In this document: positions 9,086 through 17,594 of the stretch, piece by piece
How the letters are laid out: each line of letters opens with the position of its first letter
How positions within the stretch are numbered: position 1 is the stretch's first letter
The notes under the pieces: model-generated
Told to the model about the DNA's origin: nothing
Seen by the model: the letters and a program-made list of their open reading frames with translations, nothing else
Database searches by the model: none
Assembly (NCBI RefSeq): GCF_001633105.1
Contig: NZ_LUKZ01000011.1
Span: 79,068-132,867 of the forward strand
Source: Acidovorax sp. GW101-3H11
GTDB taxonomy: Bacteria > Pseudomonadota > Gammaproteobacteria > Burkholderiales > Burkholderiaceae_C
Direction: 5' to 3'
DNA: 53,800 nucleotides
Translations under genes and position numbers: made by a program

Positions 9086-9874
9086 ATGACCAAGACCTCC
9101 GACATCTCCCTTGAAATCCGTGGCGACCGCGAGGAAGTCGCGGTCATCCGCCTCACCCGCCCCGCCAAGCGCAATGCGCTGAACGACGGCCTCATCCTGG
9201 CGCTTCGCGACGTGATGGACAACCTGCCCGCCAGCGTAGGCGCCGCCGTGATCGACGGCGAGGGCGAGCACTTCTGCTCGGGCCTGGACCTCTCGGAGCT
9301 GAAAGAGCGCGACGCGGGCCAGGGCCTGCACCACTCGCGCATGTGGCATGCGGCGCTCGACCGCGTGCAGTTCGGCCCCGTGCCCGTGGTGGCTGCGCTG
9401 CACGGTGCGGTGGTGGGCGGCGGGCTGGAGCTGGCCAGCGCCTGCCACATCCGCGTGGCCGACGAAACCACCTTCTACGCGCTGCCCGAAGGCTCGCGCG
9501 GCATCTTTGTGGGCGGCGGCGGCGCGGTGCGCATTCCGCGCCTGATCGGCACGGCGCGCATGACCGACATGATGATGACCGGCCGCGTCTACAACGCGGT
9601 GGACGGCGAGAAGGTGGGCTTTGCGCAATACCTCGTGCCCACCGGCACGTCCTTCGACAAGGCCTTCGAACTGGCCCAGCGCATCGCACAGAACGCGCCG
9701 CTGACCAACTACGCCCTGATGCACGCGCTACCCCGCATTGCCGAGCAGCCCGCCGACCAGGGCCTGATGGCCGAGGCCATGATGGCCGCCATTGCCCAGA
9801 GCGCGCCCGAGGCCAAGGCCCGCGTGCGCGCCTTCCTGGACGGCAAGGCCGCCAAGGTCAAGAAACAAGACTGA
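9086..9874 (+). CDS. Enoyl-CoA hydratase/isomerase (crotonase family)
   Basis: This is a 262-residue crotonase. Its oxyanion-hole segments are FCSGLDLSEL and HGAVVGGGLELA. Both catalytic glutamate positions of hydratases are present, in GGLELA and LPEGSRG. It would hydrate an enoyl-CoA such as a cinnamoyl-CoA. It is the first gene of the plus operon, followed after 49 nt by the CoA ligase. In non-beta-oxidative pathways the equivalent gene (ech) also cleaves feruloyl-CoA to vanillin. Here no vanillin dehydrogenase is nearby and an SDR and thiolases are, which favours plain hydration. Activity is inferred. Confidence 0.92.
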   Translation: MTKTSDISLEIRGDREEVAVIRLTRPAKRNALNDGLILALRDVMDNLPASVGAAVIDGEGEHFCSGLDLSELKERDAGQGLHHSRMWHAALDRVQFGPVPVVAALHGAVVGGGLELASACHIRVADETTFYALPEGSRGIFVGGGGAVRIPRLIGTARMTDMMMTGRVYNAVDGEKVGFAQYLVPTGTSFDKAFELAQRIAQNAPLTNYALMHALPRIAEQPADQGLMAEAMMAAIAQSAPEAKARVRAFLDGKAAKVKKQD

Positions 9875-9923
9875 GCAGAACGCCTTCCGTTCACGCGCCA
9901 GCACCAGCCCCGAGACAAGCTCC

Positions 9924-11792
9924 ATGACGGCAAACCTCCCCTCCCCCCGCTACCGGCCGCTGCGCTTTGGCGTGACCGAGGTCACCACCCGCCAGGGCGA
10001 CAACGGCGTGGTCTATGTGCGCGCCACACAAGACCTGCAGCCCCACCCCGTGCGCCTGACCGACCGCCTGGCGCATTGGGCGCAGACAACGCCCGACCGC
10101 ACCTGGATGGCCCAGCGCGTGAAGAACGCCGACGGCAGCCTGGGCGACTGGCGCCACATCAGCTACCGCGAGGCATGGGACAGCGCACGCCGCATTGCGC
10201 AGGCCCTGCTGGACCGCCAACTCAGCGCCGACCGCCCTGTGGCCATCCTGAGCGAAAACGACCTGGACCACGCCCTGCTGTCGCTGGGCTGCCTGGTGGC
10301 CGGTGTGCCGCAGTGCACGGTGTCGTCGGCCTACTCCACCGTGAGCAAGGACTACGACAAGCTGCGCCACGCCATCGACACGCTCACGCCCGGCCTGGTG
10401 TTTGCGAGCAATGCCGAGCGCTATGCCGCCGCCATCAACGCCACCGTGGGCACCGACGTGCATGTGGTGCTGGGCCAGGGCACGCTGCCGGGCCGCAGCA
10501 CCACCCCCTTCAGCGCGCTGCTGGCCACCGAGGCCACGCCTGCCGTGGACGCCGCACACGCCGCCATCACGGGCGAGAGCATTGCCAAGTTCATGTTCAC
10601 CTCGGGCTCCACCAAGGCGCCCAAGGCCGTGATCATCACGCACGGCATGTGGGCCGCCAACCTGCAGCAGATGAACCAGTCCATGCCCGTGCTGGTGGAG
10701 CAAGACCTGGTGCTGGTGGACTGGCTGCCGTGGAACCACACCTTTGGCGGCAACCACAACTTCGGCATCGTCATCTACAACGGCGGCACGCTGTACCTGG
10801 ACGAAGGCAAGCCCACGCCCACCGGCATGGTCGAGACCATCCGCAACCTGCGCGAGATCGCGCCCACGGTGTACTTCAACGTGCCCACGGGTTTCGAGGT
10901 GATCGCGCACACCATGAAGACCGACGCGCAGCTGCGCAAGAACCTGCTCAGCCGCGTGCAGATGTTCTTCTTTGCCGCCGCCGCGCTGTCGCAGCCCATC
11001 TGGGATTCGCTGTTTGAGAGCGCCGAGCGCGAAGTGGGCGAGCGCATCGTGATGAACACCGGCCTGGGCATGACCGAAGGCTGCCCCTTCTGCGTGGCCG
11101 TGAACAGCCCCAACGTGCAGGCGGGCGACATCGGCGTGCCCACGCCGGGGCTGGAGCTGAAACTGGTGCCCGTGGATGGCAAGGTCGAGGTGCGTTATCG
11201 CGGCCCCAACATCACGCAGGGCTACTGGCGCAACGCCGAGGCCACGCAAGAGGCGTTCGACGAAGAAGGCTTCTACTGCTCGGGCGACGCCGTGAAGTGG
11301 ATCGACGAGAACGACCTGAACAAGGGCCTGAAGTTTGACGGCCGCATTGCCGAGGACTTCAAGCTCAGCACCGGCACCTTTGTGAGCGTGGGCCCCATGC
11401 GCGCCAAGGTCATTGCCGGCTGCGCGCCCTATGTGCAGGACGCCGTCATCACCGGCATCAACCTCAAGGAAGTGGGCGCGCTGCTGATCCCCACGCAGAG
11501 CATCCGCGCACTGGCAGGCCTGCCGGACGGCGCCAGCCTGCAGCAGGTGCTGGAGAGCGCGCCCGTGCAGCAGCACTTCCAGACAGTGATCAACCAGCTG
11601 GCCGCGCAGGCCACGGGCAGCGCCACGCGCGTGGCCCGCGCCCACCTGATGGCCGAGCCGCCCTCGCTCGACAAGGGCGAGATCACCGACAAGGGCTCCA
11701 TCAACCAGCGCGCCGTGCTCAAGCACCGCGCCGACCTGGTGAACGCGCTGCACGACGGCAGCCTGCCGTTCACCCTCGTTCCCCACCATTGA
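9924..11792 (+). CDS. Feruloyl-CoA synthase-like AMP-forming ligase
   Basis: This is a 622-residue adenylate-forming enzyme that activates an aryl or hydroxycinnamic acid with ATP and CoA. ATG 9924 (MTANLPSPRYRPL) is chosen over the longer frame because it begins the conserved region. The P-loop-like motif FTSGSTKAPKAVIITH begins at F225. Later motifs are MNTGLGMTEGCP, YWRNAEATQEAFDEEGFYCSGD and DGRIAEDFKLSTGTFVSVG, the last characteristic of the feruloyl-CoA synthase branch rather than general acyl-CoA ligases. It lies between crotonase and SDR genes in one operon. Tannase/feruloyl esterase genes downstream support a hydroxycinnamate substrate, but feruloyl, p-coumaroyl and phenylpropionyl cannot be told apart here. 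Confidence 0.88.
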   Translation: MTANLPSPRYRPLRFGVTEVTTRQGDNGVVYVRATQDLQPHPVRLTDRLAHWAQTTPDRTWMAQRVKNADGSLGDWRHISYREAWDSARRIAQALLDRQLSADRPVAILSENDLDHALLSLGCLVAGVPQCTVSSAYSTVSKDYDKLRHAIDTLTPGLVFASNAERYAAAINATVGTDVHVVLGQGTLPGRSTTPFSALLATEATPAVDAAHAAITGESIAKFMFTSGSTKAPKAVIITHGMWAANLQQMNQSMPVLVEQDLVLVDWLPWNHTFGGNHNFGIVIYNGGTLYLDEGKPTPTGMVETIRNLREIAPTVYFNVPTGFEVIAHTMKTDAQLRKNLLSRVQMFFFAAAALSQPIWDSLFESAEREVGERIVMNTGLGMTEGCPFCVAVNSPNVQAGDIGVPTPGLELKLVPVDGKVEVRYRGPNITQGYWRNAEATQEAFDEEGFYCSGDAVKWIDENDLNKGLKFDGRIAEDFKLSTGTFVSVGPMRAKVIAGCAPYVQDAVITGINLKEVGALLIPTQSIRALAGLPDGASLQQVLESAPVQQHFQTVINQLAAQATGSATRVARAHLMAEPPSLDKGEITDKGSINQRAVLKHRADLVNALHDGSLPFTLVPHH

Positions 11793-11815
11793 ACCGAAGC
11801 AACAAGGACACCACC

Positions 11816-12580
11816 ATGCAGATTCAAGGACAAGCCGCCCTCGTGACCGGCGGCGCATCGGGCCTCGGTGAAGCCACCGCCCGCGCACTGGCCGCCCAGG
11901 GCGCCAAGGTCGCAGTGCTGGACCGCAATGCCGAACTGGCCGAGAAGGTGGCTGCAGACATCAATGGCATCGCCTGCCCCTGCGACATCACCGACCCCGC
12001 CAGCGTGCAAGCCGCCATCGACAAGGCCGCTGCCGCCCACGGCCCCGCGCGCATCCTGATGAACGTGGCGGGCATCGGCAGCGCCAAGCGCGTGGTGCAG
12101 CGCGACGGCAGCGCGGCACCGCTGGAAGACTTTGTGCGCGTGGTCAACATCAACCTGATCGGCACCTACAACGTGAGCCGCTTGTTTGCCGCTGCCTGCA
12201 GCAAGCTCGACGTGCTGGACAACGGCGAGCGCGGCGTGATGATGTTCACCGCCTCCGTCGCTGCCTTTGACGGCCAGGTGGGCCAGCAGGCCTACAGCGC
12301 ATCGAAGGCGGGCCTGGCCGGCATGACGCTGCCCATGGCGCGCGACCTGGCGCAGCACGCCATCCGCGTGTGCACCGTGGCGCCCGGCCTGTTTGCCACG
12401 CCGCTGATGAAGGAACTGCCCGAGGCCGTGCAGCAGTCGCTGGCCGCCAGCATCCCCTTCCCGCCGCGCCTGGGCAAGCCCGAAGAGTTTGCCGAGCTGG
12501 CCTGCCACATCGTGACCAACGGGCACCTGAACGGCGAAGTCATTCGCCTGGATGGCGCCCTGCGCATGGCGCCACGCTGA
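11816..12580 (+). CDS. SDR, 3-hydroxyacyl-CoA dehydrogenase-like
   Basis: This is a 254-residue short-chain dehydrogenase resembling type-2 (HSD10-like) 3-hydroxyacyl-CoA dehydrogenases. It has TGGASGLG at 11-18 for NAD binding, NVAG in place of NNAG, S147 and the catalytic Y160-x3-K164 (YSASK). D36 after the second strand suggests NAD preference. The start at ATG 11816 follows AAGGACACC; a TTG at 11789 overlapping the ligase stop is less likely. It would oxidise the 3-hydroxyacyl-CoA made by the hydratase, providing the substrate for the thiolases. Confidence 0.88.
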   Translation: MQIQGQAALVTGGASGLGEATARALAAQGAKVAVLDRNAELAEKVAADINGIACPCDITDPASVQAAIDKAAAAHGPARILMNVAGIGSAKRVVQRDGSAAPLEDFVRVVNINLIGTYNVSRLFAAACSKLDVLDNGERGVMMFTASVAAFDGQVGQQAYSASKAGLAGMTLPMARDLAQHAIRVCTVAPGLFATPLMKELPEAVQQSLAASIPFPPRLGKPEEFAELACHIVTNGHLNGEVIRLDGALRMAPR

Positions 12581-12637
12581 TCCATTTTTTCTTTCCCCCG
12601 CCCCCAGAGCTTTCAACGACACACAGGAGACAACACC

Positions 12638-13627
12638 ATGACCATCACCCGCCGACAACTCGTCCAGGCCTTTGGCGCCAGCGCCGCGCTGGGCGCCCTG
12701 CACCCCTTTGCTGCCCACGCCCAGGTGGACCAGGTGAAGGTGTACTTCGGCTTCCCTGCGGGCAGCTCGGGCGACACCGTGGCCCGCCGCGTGGCAGAAA
12801 AATGGGGCGGCTCGGCGTTCAGCAAGAACGCGGGTGTGGTGGAGAACAAGCCCGGCGCGGGCGGCCGCATTGCACTGGAGACGCTGAAGGGCGCACCCGC
12901 CGACGGCTCGGTGCTGGCCGTGGCACAGGTGTCGGCCATTGCCAACTACCCGCACATCTACAGCAAGATGAACTACACCGACAAGGACTTCGCGCCCGTG
13001 TCGATCGCGGCCATCATGCACCACGGCCTGGCCGTGGGTCCCATGGTGCCCGCCAGCGTGAAGAACGTGAAGGACTTCCTGGCCTGGGCCAAGGCCAACC
13101 CCAAGGACGCGAGCTACGGCTCGCCCGGTGCGGGCTCCACGCCCCACTTTTTGGGCGCGCTCCTGGGCATCAACAGCGGCGTGGACCTTCGCCACGTGCC
13201 CTACCGTGGCTCCATCCCCGGCGTGACGGACGTGGTGGGCGGCCAGGTGGCAGCCATGGTCACGCCACACGGTGACTTCATCGCCAACTACAAGGCGGGC
13301 AAGCTGCGCATCCTGGCCACCTCGGGCCCCAAGCGCTCCATCTACGTGCCCGATGTGCCCACGTTTGCCGAGCAAGGCTTCCCTGAGCTGACCACCGAAG
13401 AGTGGTTCGGCTTCTACGCCCCGGCCGCCACGCCCAAGCCGGTGATTGCCGCCGCCAACGCTGCCATCAACGCCGCGCTGAAGGAAAAGTCGGTCATCGA
13501 CAGCCTGGCCATCGTGGGCCTGATGCCCCACGGCTCCACGCCCGAGGAGCAAGCGCGTTGGCAGAAGGCCGAGTACGACACCTGGGGCCCGCTGATCAAG
13601 AAGATTGGCTTTACCGCAGATTCCTGA
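12638..13627 (+). CDS. Bug-family tripartite tricarboxylate transporter substrate-binding protein
   Basis: This is a 329-residue periplasmic receptor of the TctC/Bug family. Its signal MTITRRQLVQAFGASAALG ends near AHAQ and has an RR pair that may direct it to Tat. Typical family segments follow: YFGFPAGSSGDTVARRVAEK, VENKPGAGGRIALE and YGSPGAGSTPHFLGALLG. No TctA/TctB membrane partners are in the window, as is common for Bug proteins in Burkholderiales. The RBS is AGGAGACAACACC. Its place in the operon suggests it binds an aromatic acid for import, which is inference. Confidence 0.92.
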   Translation: MTITRRQLVQAFGASAALGALHPFAAHAQVDQVKVYFGFPAGSSGDTVARRVAEKWGGSAFSKNAGVVENKPGAGGRIALETLKGAPADGSVLAVAQVSAIANYPHIYSKMNYTDKDFAPVSIAAIMHHGLAVGPMVPASVKNVKDFLAWAKANPKDASYGSPGAGSTPHFLGALLGINSGVDLRHVPYRGSIPGVTDVVGGQVAAMVTPHGDFIANYKAGKLRILATSGPKRSIYVPDVPTFAEQGFPELTTEEWFGFYAPAATPKPVIAAANAAINAALKEKSVIDSLAIVGLMPHGSTPEEQARWQKAEYDTWGPLIKKIGFTADS

Positions 13628-13628
13628 G

Positions 13629-13728
13629 CTCCCCCTGAGGCGCTGGCGCGCCTTCCCCCCTGAGGGGGGACGCCACCAGCGCGGCGGGGCGGCCCTTGCG
13701 CGGTGGCCCTCGCCTGGGCCGCGCCGGT
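13629..13728 (+). repeat. Dispersed repeat B, copy 1
   Basis: A roughly 100-bp element begins right after the receptor stop codon. It holds a ccccctga...gggggg hairpin followed by a conserved gcggggcggcccttg segment. Copies lie at 41141-41236 (minus) and 49506-49597, each immediately 3' of a gene and in that gene's direction. It may end transcription. Confidence 0.8.
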
Positions 13729-13776
13729 ATCGACGGGCGTGAGCGCAGCGGTCGTTCATCGCCATGCACCCCCACC

Positions 13777-13799
13777 CGTTCGGGCTGAGCCTGTCGAAG
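13777..13799. repeat. REP-like palindrome arm
   Basis: CGTTCGGGCTGAGCCTGTCGAAG is a widespread short bacterial repeat; a paired inverted copy is at 52644-52719. Confidence 0.6.
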
Positions 13800-13843
13800 C
13801 CAGGGCGCAAGCAGTCGCCCCACTTCTTCAGAGAAATTTAGAA

Positions 13844-13893
13844 GAAAACAGCCGTTACCGCGCGTCCATCAAGCGTTAATAGCTATCAAATCA
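13844..13893 (-). repeat. Dispersed repeat A, copy 1
   Basis: The stretch from aaaacagccgttaccgcgcg to ttaatagctatcaaa matches, in reverse orientation, the family seen at 27118, 28310 and 51377. It ends just 10 bp before the acyl-CoA dehydrogenase ATG, so it supplies that gene's leader. Confidence 0.6.
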
Positions 13894-13903
13894 AGAGCAA
13901 TCC

Positions 13904-15634
13904 ATGCAAGCACGCCAGGCCCTCACCGACATCCAGTTCCTGCTGACCGAGGTGCTGCAGGCCCCTGCGCGGTGGCAGGCGCTGGCGCCGTTTGCCGACA
14001 CCGATGGCGAGCTGGCTGCGCAGGTGCTGGAGGAAGCCGCCAAGTTTGTGGACAGCGCCGTGGCGCCGCTGCAGCGCACGGGCGACGAGGTGGGTTGCCG
14101 GTTTGACGCAGGCCAGGTGCACACGCCACCCGGCTTCCGCGACGCCTACCAGGCCTTCTGGCAAGGCGGCTGGCCCGCACTGGCCTGCGCGCCCGAGGAC
14201 GGCGGCCAGGGCCTGCCTGCGGTGCTCGAATGCGTGCTGTTTGAATGGCTGGCCGGTGCCAACCATGGCTGGACCATGGCGCCCGGCCTGCTGCATGGCG
14301 CGTACGAATGCATCAAGCACCACGCCAGCGATGCCCTGAAGGCGCAGTACCTGGAAAAGGTGGCCACCGGCGAATGGCTGGCCACCATGTGCCTGACCGA
14401 AGCCCACGCGGGCAGCGACCTGGGCCTGGTGCGCACACGCGCCGTGCCCCAGCCCGACGGCAGCGCGCGGGTGAACGGCAGCAAGATCTTTATCTCCGGC
14501 GGCGAACACGACCTGACGGACAACATCGTGCACCTGGTGCTGGCGCGTTTGCCCGATGCACCTGCGGGGCCCAAGGGACTGTCGCTGTTTCTGGTGCCCA
14601 AGGTGCTTCAGGACGGAACACGCAATGCCGTGGTCTGCGAGCGCATCGAAGAAAAGATGGGCCTGCACGGCAGCCCCACCTGCGTGATGCGCTTTGACGA
14701 CGCCACCGGCTGGCTGGTGGGCGAGCCCAACAAGGGCCTCGCCGCCATGTTCGTGATGATGAACGCCGCGCGCCTGCACGTGGGCCTGCAAGGCATCGGC
14801 CTGCTGGAGGCCGCGTGGCAAAAGGCCAGCGCCTACGCGGCAGAGCGCCGCCAGATGCGCGCCCCCGGCGCCAAGGACACCAGCCTCATTCAAGACCACC
14901 CCGTCATCCGCCGCACGCTGCACACCCAGCGCGCCTGGATCGACGGCGGCCGCGTGCTGGCCTACCACACGGCCTTACAACTCGACATCGCCAAACACAG
15001 CACCGACGCGGGCGAGCGCGCCGCCGCGCAGCGCTGGTGTGCGCTGGTCACGCCCGTGCTCAAGGCCGCGCTCACCGACCAAGGCTTCCATGGCGCCAGC
15101 GCCTGCCTGCAGGTGTTTGGCGGCCACGGCTACGTGAGCGAATGGGGCATCGAGCAGATCGTGCGCGACGCGCGCGTGGCCATGATCTACGAGGGCACCA
15201 ACGAGATCCAGGCGATTGACCTGCTGGTGCGCAAGGTACTGGCCGACGGCGGCCAGGGCCTGGCCGCGCTGCTGGCCACGCTGCCCGGCGCAGCGCCCAG
15301 CCCTGCTGCCAGCGCACGCCGCCATGCGCTGGTCGAGATCACACAAACCCTGGCGATTGCCGCGCAGACCGACCCCGAACTGCCCTACTGGGTGGCCGAC
15401 GACTACCTGCGCGCGGTGGCGCTGGTGCTGCTGGACTGGGCCTGGGGCGAGATCAGCGCCGTGGCCCAAGGCGAGCGGGGGAGCGAGCCGCCCCAGGCTC
15501 CCGAACGCTGGAGCACCCCGGCCCAGGCGCTGGCCCAGTGGGTGCTGCCCGAGTTCGAAATGCGCGCCGCCATGTTGCGCCAGCGCATTGCCAAGGCGCT
15601 GGAAATCAAGCCAAAAATGGCTGCTACCGCCTGA
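13904..15634 (+). CDS. Acyl-CoA dehydrogenase (long, about 575 aa class)
   Basis: This is a 576-residue FAD-dependent acyl-CoA dehydrogenase of the longer AidB/DmdC-like class with a C-terminal extension. It has the signature MCLTEAHAGSDLG, the FAD-site KIFISGGEHDLTDN, and catalytic E430 in IYEGTNEIQAIDLLVRK, followed by about 140 extra residues. It would introduce the alpha-beta double bond in a saturated phenylpropanoyl-CoA or similar thioester, feeding the crotonase. It follows the receptor gene after 276 bp of repeats, so it may have its own promoter. The last eight residues (KPKMAATA) are encoded inside dispersed repeat A, a sign that the stop was supplied by an insertion. Confidence 0.92.
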   Translation: MQARQALTDIQFLLTEVLQAPARWQALAPFADTDGELAAQVLEEAAKFVDSAVAPLQRTGDEVGCRFDAGQVHTPPGFRDAYQAFWQGGWPALACAPEDGGQGLPAVLECVLFEWLAGANHGWTMAPGLLHGAYECIKHHASDALKAQYLEKVATGEWLATMCLTEAHAGSDLGLVRTRAVPQPDGSARVNGSKIFISGGEHDLTDNIVHLVLARLPDAPAGPKGLSLFLVPKVLQDGTRNAVVCERIEEKMGLHGSPTCVMRFDDATGWLVGEPNKGLAAMFVMMNAARLHVGLQGIGLLEAAWQKASAYAAERRQMRAPGAKDTSLIQDHPVIRRTLHTQRAWIDGGRVLAYHTALQLDIAKHSTDAGERAAAQRWCALVTPVLKAALTDQGFHGASACLQVFGGHGYVSEWGIEQIVRDARVAMIYEGTNEIQAIDLLVRKVLADGGQGLAALLATLPGAAPSPAASARRHALVEITQTLAIAAQTDPELPYWVADDYLRAVALVLLDWAWGEISAVAQGERGSEPPQAPERWSTPAQALAQWVLPEFEMRAAMLRQRIAKALEIKPKMAATA

Positions 15635-15657
15635 TGCATAAGCATTTGTAGCTACTG
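15610..15657 (-). repeat. Dispersed repeat A, copy 2, overlapping a stop codon
   Basis: ccaaaaatggctgctaccgc...agcatttgtagctact overlaps the last codons and the stop of the acyl-CoA dehydrogenase gene. Confidence 0.55.
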
Positions 15658-15757
15658 AATTCGTAGCAAAACACACCCCAACCACCCCATCTCCCACAAC
15701 GTGTTGAGGCCACGTTGCGGGTTTCCTTGCGCCTCAAAAATAAATGGAGACAACAGC

Positions 15758-17494
15758 ATGAACCGTACGAAAAGAAGAATGCGCTGGCACCCTCTCGCCC
15801 TGTCGGCCCTGCCGGTGGCGCTGCTGGTCGGTTGCGGAGGGGGATCGTCCGACAATGCCCCGCCCCAGCTCACGGCCGCCACCCCTGCCACCCTTCAGGC
15901 CTGCACCAATCTGGTCAACACCCTGGCCCTGCCCGACACGCGCATCACCTCGTCCGAGCTGGTGCCCGAAGGGCCGCTGACGCTGCAGAACTTCACCACC
16001 CAGGCGCCTGCGCACTGTCTCGTCAAAGGCAAGATGAAGGAGCGCACCAGTACCGTGGACGGCGCCAGCTACGCCATCGGTTTTGAGATCCGCATGCCCG
16101 TGGCCTGGAACGGGCGCTTTCTGCACCAGGCCAATGGCGGCCTGGATGGCAGCGTCGTGGTCGCACTGGGCTCGGTGAGCGGCGCCGCACCCGTAGCCCC
16201 GGGGTTGGTGCAAGGCTTTGCGGTGCTCAGCTCCGATGCGGGCCACGGTGCACCCACGCCGTTCTTTGGCGTGGACCCACAGGCCCGGCTGGACTATGGC
16301 TACCAGGCAGTGGGCACGCTCACCCCCATGGCCAAGAACCTCATCAAGAGCGCTTACGGCAAGGCACCCGACCGCTCGTACCTGGCCGGCTGCTCCAACG
16401 GCGGACGCCACGCCATGGTGGGCGCTTCGCGCTATGCCGATCAATACGACGGCATCCTGGCGGGCAACCCCGGTTTTCACCTGCCCAAGGCCGCCACCAC
16501 CCAACTGTGGAAGGCCCAGCAATACGCCAAGGTATCGACCAAGGACGCAGGCACCGGCCTGCCCGACCTGAACACCGCCGTGACACCGGCCGAGTTCAAG
16601 CTCATCAGCAGCAAGATCGTGGCAAAGTGCGACGCGCTGGACGGTGTGGCCGACGGCCAGGTCAACGACGTGGCCGCCTGCCAGACCGCTTTCAACCTGC
16701 AGACCGACGTGCCCACCTGCACCGGTGCGCGCGACGGCTCGTGCATCACCAGCGAACAAAAGAGCGTGCTGGCCAGCGTCTTTGCGGGCCCCAAGAACAG
16801 CAAGGGCGAAGCGCTGTACACCGGCACCTGGTGGGATCCCGGCATTGCGGGCGCCAACTTTGCGTCATGGCACTTCGGCTCGCCCGCAACGCGCGATGCG
16901 GGTGCGGTGGCCTTCATCTTCACCTCGCCTCCATCCACCGTGGCAGCGTTTACCGCCATCCCCGGCATGCAGTACGCGCTGAATTTCAGCATGGAGACCG
17001 ATTACCCCAAGATGTTCGCCACCACAACGCAGTACACCGAGTCGCCCTGGTCGTACATGACCCCGCCGAATGAAGCGGACCTGAGCACGCTGAAAAACCG
17101 GGGCGCCAAGATGATCGTCTTCCACGGCGTGGCCGATGGCGTTTTCTCGCCCACGGACACCGCCAACTGGATGGACCGCCTCCAGGCCAACCACAGCGGC
17201 AAGGCCGATGCGTTTGCGCGCCTGTTCCTGGTGCCGGGCATGAACCACTGCTCGGGCGGCCAGGCCACCGACCAGTTCGACATGCTGGCCCCGCTGGTGG
17301 CCTGGGTGGAACAGGGCAAGGCGCCCGACAGCGTAACGGCGAAGGCACGCGGTGCGGGGGCCAACATGGTCAACGCCGAGCTGCCCGCCAGCTGGTCCGC
17401 CAACCGCACCCGGCCGCTGTGTGTGTACCCCAAGGTCGCACGCTACAACGGCACGGGTGACATCGAAAGCGCCAGCAGCTTCAGCTGCAAGTAG
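15758..17494 (+). CDS. Tannase/feruloyl esterase family lipoprotein 1
   Basis: This is a 578-residue alpha/beta hydrolase of the tannase/feruloyl-esterase family. The N-terminal signal has lipobox LLVGC, then a GGGSS linker, so it is probably a lipid-anchored exported enzyme. The family's disulfide-joined CS-D-HC catalytic pattern is complete: C212-S213 in AGCSNGGRH, D460 in GVADGVFSP and H497-C498 in GMNHCSGG. It would hydrolyse aromatic carboxylic esters such as feruloyl or galloyl esters outside the cytoplasm. ATG 15758 is chosen for the signal peptide. It is followed by a terminator and then by a close paralogue. Confidence 0.92.
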   Translation: MNRTKRRMRWHPLALSALPVALLVGCGGGSSDNAPPQLTAATPATLQACTNLVNTLALPDTRITSSELVPEGPLTLQNFTTQAPAHCLVKGKMKERTSTVDGASYAIGFEIRMPVAWNGRFLHQANGGLDGSVVVALGSVSGAAPVAPGLVQGFAVLSSDAGHGAPTPFFGVDPQARLDYGYQAVGTLTPMAKNLIKSAYGKAPDRSYLAGCSNGGRHAMVGASRYADQYDGILAGNPGFHLPKAATTQLWKAQQYAKVSTKDAGTGLPDLNTAVTPAEFKLISSKIVAKCDALDGVADGQVNDVAACQTAFNLQTDVPTCTGARDGSCITSEQKSVLASVFAGPKNSKGEALYTGTWWDPGIAGANFASWHFGSPATRDAGAVAFIFTSPPSTVAAFTAIPGMQYALNFSMETDYPKMFATTTQYTESPWSYMTPPNEADLSTLKNRGAKMIVFHGVADGVFSPTDTANWMDRLQANHSGKADAFARLFLVPGMNHCSGGQATDQFDMLAPLVAWVEQGKAPDSVTAKARGAGANMVNAELPASWSANRTRPLCVYPKVARYNGTGDIESASSFSCK

Positions 17495-17500
17495 CGCCCC

Positions 17501-17534
17501 CAAGGCCCTGGCCCCTGCGGCCCGGGCCTTTTTC
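17501..17534 (+). terminator. Rho-independent terminator after esterase 1
   Basis: Stem AAGGCCC / GGGCCTT around a GC-rich loop is followed by TTTTTC, starting 7 bp after the stop codon. Confidence 0.75.
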
Positions 17535-17594
17535 TTGGGGTGTGCCCCTTCGCCCACAGCGCGGGGGCACACCCTCCACCCTTCGGAGCCCCGC

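Noticed and set aside
9086..9874. Feruloyl-CoA hydratase/aldolase (Ech) making vanillin
   Set aside because: It cannot be excluded by motif, but no vanillin dehydrogenase is present and SDR plus thiolase genes are, so plain hydratase is the better call.
9891..11888. 665-codon open frame on the minus strand
   Set aside because: It is antisense to the feruloyl-CoA synthase-like gene, with biased composition and no motif.
11429..13810. 793-codon open frame on the minus strand
   Set aside because: It is antisense to the SDR and Bug receptor genes, and its composition is that of a shadow frame with no recognisable domain.
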